Shown here piece by piece: positions 1-8,574 of a DNA stretch of 64,000 bases (positions are counted from its first letter, which is position 1; the number at the start of each line of letters is the position of its first letter). The DNA lies in the NCBI GenBank assembly GCA_942493145.1, contig OW818679.1, positions 310,001 through 374,000 of the forward strand. The letters run 5' to 3'. Under the pieces are notes generated by a model that was not told where the DNA came from, ran no database searches, and worked only from the letters and a program-made list of their open reading frames with translations. The stretch is from ENR-C20 sp942493145 (GTDB lineage Bacteria; Bacillota; Clostridia; Acetivibrionales; DTU013). The position numbers and the translations under genes are program-made.

Positions 1-861
1 CTCGAAAGCCTGGGTAAGGCCCAGATAGCGAGGGTGCAAAGGGATGCGGTCATAGGTCAGGCTGAAGCAAAAAGAGATGCCGACATCAAGAGCGCGGAAG
101 CCATGCAGGCCGGACAGACAGCCAAATACCTGGCAGAGACGAAAATTGCGGAAGCAAACAGGGACAAGGAAATGAAGGTTGCTGATTACGCTGCTTCAGT
201 CAATGAAAGAAAAGCCGAATCCGACCTGTCATATGATAAGAAGAAGTTCGTCATACAGCAGGAAGTCCAAAAGGAAGCCATGCAGGTCGAAATAATCAAG
301 AAGCAGAAGGAAACCGAGCTGCAGGAGCAGGAAGCCCTCAGGAAGGAAAAGGAACTGGATGCCATGGTCAGAAAACCTGCGGAGGCTGAGAGGTTCAAGA
401 CGGAAATAGACGCAGAAGCTGACAGGATAAAGAGGTCCAAAGAAGCTGATGCCGAAGCCTATACAATAAAAGCTGAAGGTCAGGCAAAAGCTGAGGCAAT
501 AAGAGCGGCAGGTATGGCAGAAGCAGAGATCATCAAGGCCAAGGGAGAAGCCGAAGCAGCTGCGCTCATGAAAAAAGCCGAAGCATATAAGCAGTTCAAC
601 GATGCTGCAATGGCACAGATGGTAATTGAAAAGCTGCCTGAAATCGCATCTGCCATAGCACAGCCTCTTTCAAAGACAGAGAAGATTGTTATGATAGGTG
701 AATCCGGAGCTTCAAAAATCACGAAGGACATAACGAACATCATGGCACAGCTGCCTGAGACTGTTAAGGGCCTAACCGGTGTCGACATAACCAACATAAT
801 CAGGAATTATGCCGGTGAGAACAGGGAAATAAAAGCTGAAGACAAGAAGAAAGAACAATAA
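1..861 (+). CDS. Flotillin-like (SPFH family) membrane scaffold protein, C-terminal part
   Basis: The reading frame is open from base 1, so the N-terminus (SPFH/band-7 domain and membrane anchor) lies outside the window. The 286 visible residues are almost all helical and rich in Ala, Glu and Lys, with repeated EAEA/KAEA heptad-like patterns (for example AEGQAKAEAIRAAGMAEAE). This is the signature of the flotillin coiled-coil domain. It is followed by a shorter globular tail (about residues 200-285) as in bacterial FloA/FloT-type proteins. Flotillins oligomerise in membrane microdomains. The extreme C-terminus is charged (KAEDKKKEQ). Other SPFH proteins have shorter Ala-Glu coils, so flotillin is the best fit. 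A hairpin follows the stop codon. Confidence 0.85.
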   Translation, partial: LESLGKAQIARVQRDAVIGQAEAKRDADIKSAEAMQAGQTAKYLAETKIAEANRDKEMKVADYAASVNERKAESDLSYDKKKFVIQQEVQKEAMQVEIIKKQKETELQEQEALRKEKELDAMVRKPAEAERFKTEIDAEADRIKRSKEADAEAYTIKAEGQAKAEAIRAAGMAEAEIIKAKGEAEAAALMKKAEAYKQFNDAAMAQMVIEKLPEIASAIAQPLSKTEKIVMIGESGASKITKDITNIMAQLPETVKGLTGVDITNIIRNYAGENREIKAEDKKKEQ

Positions 862-882
862 ATCAGAAGAGCAATGCACAAA

Positions 883-932
883 CAACCAACAGGCTATGCT
901 AAGTAGCCTGTTAGTTGCTTGTCAGGGGTTTT
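883..932 (+). terminator. Probable rho-independent terminator of the flotillin-like gene
   Basis: A stem of about 13 of 14 pairs (883-896 against 904-917) with a 7-base loop follows the stop codon by about 20 bases. A T-rich stretch (927-932) lies ten bases further on, so the U-tract is not tightly abutted. Confidence 0.5.
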
Positions 933-1042
933 TATGCATCGAAGGTGTCTTCAAAGATGAATTATACCAGTAAAAATTCCAAATACCATCTTTTTTGTGT
1001 ATCTTTATTGTTCATAATATATGTTTTTTTGGCGGAATATAG

Positions 1043-1048
1043 TATAAT
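1043..1048 (+). promoter_or_regulatory. Candidate -10 box upstream of zapA
   Basis: A perfect TATAAT lies about 40 bases before the zapA start in an AT-rich gap. No good -35 element is visible at 16-18 bases upstream, so this is tentative. Confidence 0.35.
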
Positions 1049-1088
1049 ATGAATAATTCCAGTACCTGCTGAAAGGATGCTGATTCAA

Positions 1089-1499
1089 TTGTCTCTGAGA
1101 AACAGGGTTGAAGTGAAAATAGCCGGTAAGGATTACGCCATAGTCGGGACAGAATCCGAGGAGTATATCCAGAGAGTCGGGCTGTATGTAGACAGAAAAA
1201 TGATAGAGATAATGCGCGGCAATAATAAGCTTAGCACATCTATGGCGGCTGTTCTGACCGCAATGAATGTGGCTGATGATTTCTTCAAAGCTCGTGAAAA
1301 TGAAGTGATTTTAAAAAAAGAGCTTAAAAAGAACCATGAGGAGCTTCAGCATTTGAAGGAAGAGAAAGCAAAGCTCGATGAAGAGAATGCATTATTAAAA
1401 TCGGGAAGCTCAAACCTGCAGCTGGAGCTGGCGAAAAGGGAGGCAGAACTGAGAGAGGTAAGAAATACTCTTGAAAAGAACTCCTATCAGCGGAAATAG
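1089..1499 (+). CDS. zapA: Cell division protein ZapA
   Basis: A 136-residue protein with the ZapA pattern: an N-terminal beta domain (NRVEVKIAGKDYAIVGTESE), the conserved stretch AAVLTAMNVADDFFKA, then a long C-terminal coiled coil (about residues 75-136). ZapA binds and bundles FtsZ at the division site. The ATG at 1077 overlaps the only Shine-Dalgarno-like stretch (1072-1077) and so is an unlikely start. The TTG at 1089 gives an N-terminus MSLRNRVEV close to that of clostridial ZapA, with a somewhat long 11-base spacing. A U32 peptidase gene downstream of zapA is a common arrangement in Clostridia. Confidence 0.88.
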   Translation: MSLRNRVEVKIAGKDYAIVGTESEEYIQRVGLYVDRKMIEIMRGNNKLSTSMAAVLTAMNVADDFFKARENEVILKKELKKNHEELQHLKEEKAKLDEENALLKSGSSNLQLELAKREAELREVRNTLEKNSYQRK

Positions 1500-1637
1500 T
1501 AAAGGAACCAGGTTGTGGGCATAATTTGAATACAGTTTACAATATCGCTCTGGTTGTTGTACACATACCAGGCGATTTTTATTATATGTCGTCGTTATAC
1601 TATATTAATGATATTGCCTGGAGGAGTTGGACCTTAT

Positions 1638-4286
1638 ATGAGCGGACGGATTGAACTGCTGGCACCGGCGGGAAGTATGGAAGCACTTAGAGCTGCTGTG
1701 GAAAACGGCGCGGATGCTGTCTATCTGGGCGGTAAACTTTTTAATGCAAGACAGTCGGCAGGAAATTTTGAAGATGATGAATTGACTGAAGCTATCAGAT
1801 ATGCTCATGTAAAAGGAGTCAATATTTATCTGGCAATGAACACGCTTCTGTCGGATAACGAGTTGAAGCAGGCGGTTGAATACGCTGGTAAAGCATATCT
1901 GATGGGCATTGATGCCATAATCGTGCAGGATGTCGGTTTTGCAGGTGTATTGAGAAGGGCCTTGCCCGATTTACCGCTGCATGCCAGCACCCAAATGACC
2001 ATATACAATGTTGAAGGGGCTAAAACGCTCGAAAAACTTGGCTTCAAGAGAGTGGTCACCGCCAGGGAGCTATCTTTGGATGAGTTAGGTGTTATAGCTT
2101 CCAATACAACTCTGGAGGTTGAAGTCTTTGGACATGGCGCTCTTTGTATAAGCTACTCGGGCCAATGCCTCATGAGCAGTATAATAGGTGGGAGAAGCGG
2201 CAACAGGGGCAAATGTGCCCAGCCCTGCAGGCTTCCCTACAGCTTGTTGGAGGAATATAAGACCCCCGAAAAAACCGTGAATTCAACAGGAAGGTATTTA
2301 CTAAGTCCGAAGGATCTGTGTTCTCTCGGACAGCTCGATGAATTAACGAAAGCCGGTGTCAGATCCTTAAAAATTGAAGGACGTATGAAGAGCCCGGAAT
2401 ATGTTGCAATTGTCGTGAGAACATACAGGAAATATCTTGACAGGCTTGAGTCTTCAGCTTCAGCTTCAGGTGCAGGTGCAGGTGCAGGTGCAATGGCAAA
2501 AGGAGCAAATAGCCCTTTGGATATTGATCCCAACGACATGAAGGACCTGAAGCAGGTCTTCAACAGAGGCGGTTTTACCGATGCATATCTGGCCGGTAAA
2601 AAGGGCCGGGATATGATGTGCTATGACAAACCGAAAAATCATGGGATATATATCGGTAAGGTCCTGTCACACAGCCTTTCTGACAGCGTGGTGGAAATAG
2701 GTCTTGAGGAGGGGCTTGCAGTCGGCGACGGTATGGAAATGTGGAACGGTGAGGATGAGAGCCCCGGAACCATAGTATCTTCTATAAGGGTAAAAGGGCA
2801 AAACGTCAAAGCCGCCCCAAGCGGGAGCGTGGCAGTCGTTGGAATGATACGCGGAGCTGCGCTCCAAGGCTGCCTTGTATATAAAACTTCGGATAAAGCT
2901 TTAAATTCCAGAGCAAGGGAATCCTTCTCAGGAAAGGATATAAAACGTATTGGTCTGCATGGAAAGGCAATATTTCAAAAAGGAAAAGCTTTTGTATTTT
3001 CTGCAAAAGATGGAGTTGGCAATGAGTCAAGAGCTGAAAGCAACCTCCAGCCCGAGGCTGCCATAAATACCCCGATGACTTTGGAGAGGCTCACAGAACA
3101 GCTGTCTAAAACGGGTTCCACTCCTTTTATATTCGATGATTTGTATATCAGTCTGGACGAAGGCCTGACATTGCCAGTAAGTGAAATAAATGATGTCAGG
3201 AGACGGGTCACAACAAGTCTTGAAGAGATTCGAGGCAGGAGATATGAGCAATCCAGGCAAAGCGGGCCGGTAGCAAGTGCGATAGAAAGGGAAACCTCCG
3301 TACTTTTGGTTTCCAGCCGAACATCCGGCAGAACCGGCGAGCCTGTCATATCTAAAAACAGTAGTGTGAATGCGCCCAAATTAGCCCTGTACTTTTATAC
3401 ATTGAACAGTGATTTTGACTATGCGGGCTTGAGTGTTGACAGGCTGTATATGCCCATTAAAATACTCTTTGATGATACTGGAAGAAAACTGGCTGCGGAG
3501 TGCAGAGACTCGGGGAAAGAGGTCTTTGCATGGCTGCCGTCTGTGACCAGGGGCACATATGACCGTTTACTCGGGGAGCGGAAGGATGAAAACCTGTTTG
3601 AACCTGTGGATGGCATTCTGGTTGGTAATCTGGGAAGCCTTGAAAGTCCGGCACTGAATAAATACAAAGCAACAACGCTGAACAATGACGCACTCAAAAT
3701 GATTGGAGATCATTCCCTGAATATTTTCAATGTGTTGTCAGTTAAGGAAACCGAGAAGATGGGTCTGGACGGTATAACACTGTCGCCTGAGCTTACACTG
3801 GGACAGACTGCTGATATTGCCCGGCAATATATAAGGGAGAAGGAAGCACCCCGTTTTGAACTTGAGGCCATTGTTTATGGGCGGCTGCCATTGATGACCA
3901 GCGAGTATTGCCCTCCGGGAAGTATAAGGGGAGGTCTTTCCACAGGCTATAAATGTACAGGGTGCTGCAGCAGCGGTGCATATCGGCTGAAGGACAGAAT
4001 GGGTGTTGAGTTTCCCATATTATGTGATAATATGGCATGCAGGAGCACCATACTGAATTCCAACAACCTTTTTGTCCCGGATATATTGGATAAACTGGCA
4101 GAAAGCGGAGTTGATGTTTTCAGGCTTTATTTTAACGATGAGACGGCAGGTGATATTGCCGGGATTGTGAAGATCTACAGGGATTTTCTTGATTTGGGCA
4201 AACGGGCGGAAACGGTTCATTCAGACGAAATAGCTCGCATTAAGGCCGCCGGATTTACAAAAGGACATTATTTCAGAGGGGTGTGA
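1638..4286 (+). CDS. U32 family peptidase with DUF3656-type C-terminal region
   Basis: An 882-residue protein beginning MSGRIELLAPAGSMEAL, the typical start of U32 peptidases (collagenase-like; some relatives modify 23S rRNA or tRNA). The U32 core is at about residues 1-290 and contains the family motif HGALCISYSGQCLMSS with GNRGKCAQPCR, whose cysteines are thought to bind an Fe-S cluster. The later part matches the long DUF3656-containing clostridial form and has a second Cys-rich region (EYCPPGS, CTGCCSSG). The start is the ATG 11 bases after GGAGGAG (1620-1626); an upstream in-frame ATG at 1554 has no such site. A low-complexity Ser-Ala-Gly-Ala tract (about residues 272-286) is encoded by short tandem repeats. 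dut follows after 7 bases. Confidence 0.88.
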   Translation: MSGRIELLAPAGSMEALRAAVENGADAVYLGGKLFNARQSAGNFEDDELTEAIRYAHVKGVNIYLAMNTLLSDNELKQAVEYAGKAYLMGIDAIIVQDVGFAGVLRRALPDLPLHASTQMTIYNVEGAKTLEKLGFKRVVTARELSLDELGVIASNTTLEVEVFGHGALCISYSGQCLMSSIIGGRSGNRGKCAQPCRLPYSLLEEYKTPEKTVNSTGRYLLSPKDLCSLGQLDELTKAGVRSLKIEGRMKSPEYVAIVVRTYRKYLDRLESSASASGAGAGAGAMAKGANSPLDIDPNDMKDLKQVFNRGGFTDAYLAGKKGRDMMCYDKPKNHGIYIGKVLSHSLSDSVVEIGLEEGLAVGDGMEMWNGEDESPGTIVSSIRVKGQNVKAAPSGSVAVVGMIRGAALQGCLVYKTSDKALNSRARESFSGKDIKRIGLHGKAIFQKGKAFVFSAKDGVGNESRAESNLQPEAAINTPMTLERLTEQLSKTGSTPFIFDDLYISLDEGLTLPVSEINDVRRRVTTSLEEIRGRRYEQSRQSGPVASAIERETSVLLVSSRTSGRTGEPVISKNSSVNAPKLALYFYTLNSDFDYAGLSVDRLYMPIKILFDDTGRKLAAECRDSGKEVFAWLPSVTRGTYDRLLGERKDENLFEPVDGILVGNLGSLESPALNKYKATTLNNDALKMIGDHSLNIFNVLSVKETEKMGLDGITLSPELTLGQTADIARQYIREKEAPRFELEAIVYGRLPLMTSEYCPPGSIRGGLSTGYKCTGCCSSGAYRLKDRMGVEFPILCDNMACRSTILNSNNLFVPDILDKLAESGVDVFRLYFNDETAGDIAGIVKIYRDFLDLGKRAETVHSDEIARIKAAGFTKGHYFRGV
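2452..2492 (+). repeat. Short tandem repeats inside the U32 gene
   Basis: Imperfect TCAGCT-type units followed by four GGTGCA units in frame encode a Ser-Ala then Gly-Ala run. This is a hexanucleotide microsatellite that keeps the frame, placed between conserved U32 segments. Confidence 0.75.
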
Positions 4287-4293
4287 CAATAAA

Positions 4294-4860
4294 ATGGATG
4301 TTGAAGTGTTTATTGAGATTTGCAGAGAAGGTGTTGTATTGCCTGCATATGCCCGGCCAGGGGATGCAGGTATGGATGTGTGTGCGGCAGAAGAGCTGCT
4401 GCTCCGCCCCGGAGAAACGGGCATAGTTCCCACGGGTCTCAAAATGGCAATACCTGAGGGTTATGAAGTACAAATAAGGCCAAGGAGCGGGATATCCTTC
4501 AAAACGCCATTGCGGCTATCCAATTCACCGGGTACCATAGATTGCGGATACAGGGATGAGCTGGGTATTATTCTGACCAACACTTCAGCTGTTTATAACC
4601 GTTGCGAAAGCGGTATCGAAAATAATACTGACAGCGGCATCGAAAATAATGCCGACAACGGCATCGACAGCTATAAGGCAGAAACATTGACCATAGACAG
4701 CAAAGGAAATCTAAATGGGACTTATCTGATCCGGAAAGGCGACAGGGTTGCCCAGATGGTGCTTCAGGAGGTGCCGAGGATGAAGCTGGTGACCGTCGAC
4801 AGTCTGGATGGAATAGGAAACAACCGGGGTGGAGGGTTCGGCTCGACCGGAGTGCGTTAG
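4294..4860 (+). CDS. dut: Deoxyuridine 5'-triphosphate nucleotidohydrolase (dUTPase) with internal insertion
   Basis: Hydrolyses dUTP to dUMP and pyrophosphate. All five trimeric-dUTPase motifs are present: motif 1 (PGDAGMDVCAAE), motif 2 (RPRSGISFKTPL), motif 3 (GTIDCGYRDELGIILTN), motif 4 (RKGDRVAQMVL) and motif 5 (GNNRGGGFGSTG). At 188 residues it is longer than the usual 140-150. The excess is an insertion of about 40 residues between motifs 3 and 4, made of imperfect repeats (SGIENNTDSGIENNADNGID) encoded by near-identical DNA units. The catalytic motifs flank the insertion intact, so the enzyme is probably active. The ribosome binding site AGAGGGG lies in the end of the U32 gene, so the two are likely co-transcribed. 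Confidence 0.92.
   Translation: MDVEVFIEICREGVVLPAYARPGDAGMDVCAAEELLLRPGETGIVPTGLKMAIPEGYEVQIRPRSGISFKTPLRLSNSPGTIDCGYRDELGIILTNTSAVYNRCESGIENNTDSGIENNADNGIDSYKAETLTIDSKGNLNGTYLIRKGDRVAQMVLQEVPRMKLVTVDSLDGIGNNRGGGFGSTGVR
4606..4671 (+). repeat. Tandem repeats inside dut
   Basis: Three imperfect units of about 24 bases around GGTATCGAAAATAATACTGA encode the Gly-Ile-Glu-Asn-Asn insertion between dUTPase motifs 3 and 4. Confidence 0.7.
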
Positions 4861-4908
4861 TACAAAGTTTTCCTCACCGGTAATACAAAGTTTAGAGTTG
4901 ACAGTGTA

Positions 4909-5841
4909 CTAGGAAAACTTATTGAATTGTGCGTATCTGTTATTTGCATATTTGCGGTCTCCGGGGTTTATTGAAACGATCTTTTCCAGCATTTCCTTAT
5001 CGGCAACCTTCTGGTAAGCAACCTTCATTAAGGCCTGGAAATCATCCCCGTCCTTCGGATAGGAGAAATAGGCGAGATAAATATAATTATTGAAGTCCTG
5101 ATTAATTTTTTTCAAAGCTTCGTTAACCTTTACACGAATTTTTTCACACACCAGCCTGGCTCCGTTTTCACCGGTCGACGGGAGAACAACAATTATATCC
5201 TTTGTTTTGTTTATAATTAGGGTATCGGTCAGGCGGATGACATTCTGCGCAATTTCTGCTGCAACATTATAAATGGTTTCCTTTTCCTTATCGTTTACGA
5301 AAGACTCTTCGTTCCCTTCACTTTTTATGTTGAGGGTTGTTATGAGAACAAAGGAAAGAGGGCTTTGAGTCCTTTTGGCAAAGTTCAATTCCCGGTTGAT
5401 ATAATCGTTGAAGGTCATTTTAATATTGCTGATACCGCTGGCATCATACTCGAAATCCTTTTCCTGCCTTACAACAATACCTCGAATGGAATCCTCCAGC
5501 CTCTTTACCTGGTATGGCTTTATTATATAATCCCTCACTGAATATTTCAGGGCGGCAGCTTTGATATCGGGCAAATCAAGCCTGGTGGTTACGATTACAG
5601 GCGTTTTTGGCACCAGCTTTTTGTCTTTGAGATGCTGCAACACTTTAAATCCATCCAATTCAGTAGGAAATGATATGTCGATTATGACGAGCTGGAGATC
5701 CGGGATATCCAGGTTTAGGAGCATGAACTGAGACAGGCTTGATACTTCAATCACATCGAAGTCGCCTGTCCTTTCGAGAATGAGCTTAACTTTATGCCTC
5801 TCATAAGAGGAGCTGTCTATGAGTATAACTTTGCCATCCAT
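4909..5841 (-). CDS. Response regulator with receiver domain and degenerate GGDEF-like output domain
   Basis: A 310-residue protein. Residues 1-120 form a receiver domain: MDGKVILIDSS, the phosphoacceptor Asp near residue 55 (LVIIDISFP) and the conserved Lys in YIIKPYQ. Only one acidic residue is visible in the N-terminal pocket, where most receivers have two. Residues about 145-300 resemble the fold of diguanylate cyclases (long first helix, FVLITTLNI, DIIVVLPSTG, YLAYFSYPKDGDD) but lack the GGDEF signature, so cyclic di-GMP synthesis is not expected. The ATG at 5841 is preceded by GGGGGA at good spacing; an ATG at 5862 has a poorer site. It is transcribed opposite to its neighbours, with no kinase gene adjacent. 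Confidence 0.75.
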   Translation of the reverse strand: MDGKVILIDSSSYERHKVKLILERTGDFDVIEVSSLSQFMLLNLDIPDLQLVIIDISFPTELDGFKVLQHLKDKKLVPKTPVIVTTRLDLPDIKAAALKYSVRDYIIKPYQVKRLEDSIRGIVVRQEKDFEYDASGISNIKMTFNDYINRELNFAKRTQSPLSFVLITTLNIKSEGNEESFVNDKEKETIYNVAAEIAQNVIRLTDTLIINKTKDIIVVLPSTGENGARLVCEKIRVKVNEALKKINQDFNNYIYLAYFSYPKDGDDFQALMKVAYQKVADKEMLEKIVSINPGDRKYANNRYAQFNKFS

Positions 5842-6077
5842 GGCTTTCAATCCCCCGGACATATATTCCTATCTTTATTATCGGCATATTTGTAATTGCC
5901 CTTAATCATTTCCTTTATAGTATTTATATAAATTTTTCTATAACCCCTATTCCTATAATCTTTTCTTTCACTATTAAACACTATAGTGTATTGTATTGAG
6001 ACAAGGGATATATTATATTTAAACGGTAAAGATTCCATGGGAAGTGGAATGAATATTTAAAGAAAAGGTGATACTTT

Positions 6078-7895
6078 ATCGAAATCGGTGGAAATACTGA
6101 GTCATTAAAAAAGTCAACTCTGGCACATCTGAAGTCCCTTTATGATCTGGAATTTCCCAGGGACGACTTTCTGCCATGGGCACTGATCGAACAGCTGGCG
6201 GAGCTTACCTCCGTCATCAACAGGGAAATTGCCGTGTATATCAACAGAAAGGGCTACGTAAGTGAAATCAGTATCGGAGACAGTGGTACCGTATCACTGC
6301 CTGAAGCAGAGGGGCGACGGGGCCGGTCAAGACTTTCCGGAATCAGATGCATACATACTCATCCAAATGGTGATGGCAGGTTGTCGGCTGTCGATATCAA
6401 CTCCATGCTTGGACTGAACCTTGATGCGATAACTTCTGTAGGAGTTAGTGAGGGAAGGATTACGACGGCTTTTACAGCACTTCCGGCAGCTGATGAAGTG
6501 GGTGAGCGAACAGACTCTACCGGTTATGGGCCTTTTTATCATGGACAGGATGCAAACGGCCTTTTTGGGCTTATTAACGATATTGACAAGCAGTTAACGG
6601 TAACAGTCTCTACAGATAGGGATATACTTGAAAGAGCCATCCTTGTGGGGCTCGAATTAAATCCAGGGAAAAGGGTGAACGGCAAAAGTGAAGGGGAAAG
6701 ATCACTTGAGGAACTTGAGGAGCTCTCGATTACAGCAGGTCTCGAGGTGGTTGATAAGGTACTTCAGAGGAAGCAACATAAGGATTCCACATATTATATA
6801 GGAAAAGGAAAGGTTGAGCAGCTCAGCCTTATGTGCCAGGCCGAGAGTGTGGATACACTGGTGTTCGATGATGAGCTTTCGGGAGCACAGATCAGGAATA
6901 TTGAAAAAGCGTCAGGGGCGAAGGTGGTTGACAGGACAACGCTGATCCTTGATATATTTGCGCAAAGGGCGAGATCGAGCGAAGGAAAACTTCAGGTGGA
7001 ATTGGCACAGTTGAAATACAGGCTTCCAAGGCTGATGGGCCTTGGCGGGCAGCTTTCAAGGCTTGGAGGAGGTATTGGTACAAGGGGTCCTGGTGAAAAA
7101 CAGCTGGAGGTCGACAGGAGGCATATCCGGAGAAGGATAGGTAGCCTTGAAGAGGAACTGACCCAGTTGGGGAGGCGGCGGGAGTTGATGCGTGAAGGCA
7201 GGAGGAAGAACGCACTGCCGGTGGTTGCGCTTGTGGGATATACCAACTCAGGAAAATCAACTCTTTTAAACAAATTATGCAGTGCAGATGTTTTTGCCGA
7301 GGATAAGCTGTTTGCCACGCTGGATCCGACAGCCCGGAGACTGGAGCTTCCAGAGGGAAGGCAGATACTGCTTGTTGATACTGTAGGATTTATCCGCAAA
7401 CTCCCCCATGAACTAATTGATGCTTTCAAATCAACCCTGGAAGAAGTGGCCGCTGCAGATGCACTGCTCCATGTCGTAGATGCGGCCGATGAAGAAGCGG
7501 AGGAGCATATCCCTGTTGTCGAAGAGCTTTTGTCCGCCTTGAATGCATTTGACAAGCCTGCAATACTGGTGCTGAACAAGATGGACATAGCACAGGAGGA
7601 TCTCAGGCTGCCAATATTCGGCTCGTCGAGAAAAGCTGTGGAAATTTCCGCGACAACCGGCAAAGGGTTGGATGGCTTGCTTCAGGCTATTTCAGGCCTG
7701 ATATCATCAGATGAGATTGAGATGGATCTGCTGGTGCCGTTTGATGAGGGATGGGTGCTGCCATGGTTGCATGAATCGGGAGCGATTATGGAAAAGGATT
7801 ACTCCGGCGTTGGTGTCAGGGTGAAAATAAAAATCGACAAGTCGAAGGTAGAAAAGATAAGAAAATTTGTTATAAAGCAAGATGCAGGACAATAA
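6078..7895 (+). CDS. hflX: GTPase HflX, probable non-standard start codon
   Basis: HflX is a ribosome-associated GTPase that splits stalled 50S/70S particles. About 605 residues: an N-terminal extension, the HflX N-terminal domain (about 180-360) including the GGIGTRGPGEKQLE signature, then the G domain with G1 GYTNSGKST, G3 DTVGF, G4 NKMD and G5 SATTG. Homology-like sequence extends well upstream of the first in-frame GTG (6234), in frame back to a TGA at 6069. In that stretch there is no ATG, GTG or TTG. A ribosome binding site AAAAGGTG (6063-6070) sits 7 bases before an ATC codon at 6078, giving xEIGGNTESLKKS, which resembles clostridial HflX starts. Initiation at AUC, or a point mutation or error of the start codon, are the options. 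Confidence 0.88.
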   Translation: MEIGGNTESLKKSTLAHLKSLYDLEFPRDDFLPWALIEQLAELTSVINREIAVYINRKGYVSEISIGDSGTVSLPEAEGRRGRSRLSGIRCIHTHPNGDGRLSAVDINSMLGLNLDAITSVGVSEGRITTAFTALPAADEVGERTDSTGYGPFYHGQDANGLFGLINDIDKQLTVTVSTDRDILERAILVGLELNPGKRVNGKSEGERSLEELEELSITAGLEVVDKVLQRKQHKDSTYYIGKGKVEQLSLMCQAESVDTLVFDDELSGAQIRNIEKASGAKVVDRTTLILDIFAQRARSSEGKLQVELAQLKYRLPRLMGLGGQLSRLGGGIGTRGPGEKQLEVDRRHIRRRIGSLEEELTQLGRRRELMREGRRKNALPVVALVGYTNSGKSTLLNKLCSADVFAEDKLFATLDPTARRLELPEGRQILLVDTVGFIRKLPHELIDAFKSTLEEVAAADALLHVVDAADEEAEEHIPVVEELLSALNAFDKPAILVLNKMDIAQEDLRLPIFGSSRKAVEISATTGKGLDGLLQAISGLISSDEIEMDLLVPFDEGWVLPWLHESGAIMEKDYSGVGVRVKIKIDKSKVEKIRKFVIKQDAGQ

Positions 7896-8037
7896 ATCGA
7901 TAAAGCAATATTAAAGTGCATGTTTATGAATGTTGTCTTTAGGGTAATGTTAAGATATTATTAATATATAATAAAATATTGGGAATAATGTTGCTGAAAA
8001 GCAATCGGTATTCCAGGCGAAAGGAAGGGACCTTTAT

Positions 8038-8463
8038 ATGGTTGTAAGAAACTGTGCAGGTGGTATAGTTTTCTGCGGCAGCAAGGTATTTCTCCTGAAA
8101 AATGAAAAAGATGAATGGGCTTTCCCAAAGGGAGTCATTCGAAGCGGAGAAATATCAAGCGAAGTGGCAGTGAGACGAGTCAAGGAAGAGGCGGATATAG
8201 CGGCTGAAATAATCTCGCCCGCCGGAAACACAAACTATGAGTTCTTTTCTGTAACAAGGCAAAAACCTGTCTGCAACAAAATCACGTGGTACATCATGAG
8301 ATCCAACAATACCTATTCAAAACTCAAAGAAAACAAAAAAATAATTGAAGGCGGCTATTTTGATGTGGAAGAGGCCATGAAAATGGTGACATATAGCCAG
8401 GACAAGGCACTTCTGAATTTATCGTATAAAAAATTCAAAGAAATAATGGCTATTGCTGTGTAA
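8038..8463 (+). CDS. Nudix hydrolase family protein with altered Nudix box
   Basis: A 141-residue protein with the small Nudix fold (N-terminal strand VVRNCAGGIVFC, then WAFPKGVIRSGE). The Nudix box is visible but deviates. Where the consensus is G-x5-E-x7-R-E-U-x-E-E-x-G-U, this protein has GVIRSGE, seven residues, then RRVKEEADI. The first Glu after Arg is Arg and the late Gly is Asp, while the two metal-binding Glu (EE) are kept. Activity may be altered, or the change may reflect a subfamily. The substrate cannot be told from sequence. The ribosome binding site is GAAGGGA before ATG 8038. A terminator hairpin lies downstream. Confidence 0.8.
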   Translation: MVVRNCAGGIVFCGSKVFLLKNEKDEWAFPKGVIRSGEISSEVAVRRVKEEADIAAEIISPAGNTNYEFFSVTRQKPVCNKITWYIMRSNNTYSKLKENKKIIEGGYFDVEEAMKMVTYSQDKALLNLSYKKFKEIMAIAV

Positions 8464-8518
8464 AATGACAAATTAATAAATATCAAAGCAGTTTGAAATT
8501 TATTTGCAAATAATTACG

Positions 8519-8560
8519 AATGAATGATAGCATGTATTATATGTTATCATTCATTTTTTT
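8519..8560 (+). terminator. Rho-independent terminator after the Nudix gene
   Basis: A perfect 11-bp stem (8519-8529 with 8545-8555) is followed directly by seven T residues. It stands between the Nudix gene and the yigZ-like gene and partly overlaps the leader of the latter. Confidence 0.85.
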
Positions 8561-8574
8561 GTGGAGCGGCTTAT

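Noticed and set aside
4861..4920. Inverted repeat AAGTTTTCCT/AGGAAAACTT between dut and the response regulator
   Set aside because: The arms are perfect, but the loop of about 35 bases is too long for a normal terminator, the right arm lies in the coding end of the regulator gene, and no T tract follows.
6992..7663. Minus-strand Ser-rich frame inside hflX
   Set aside because: Composition (Ser/Ala runs) is typical of antisense frames; hflX motifs are clear on the plus strand.
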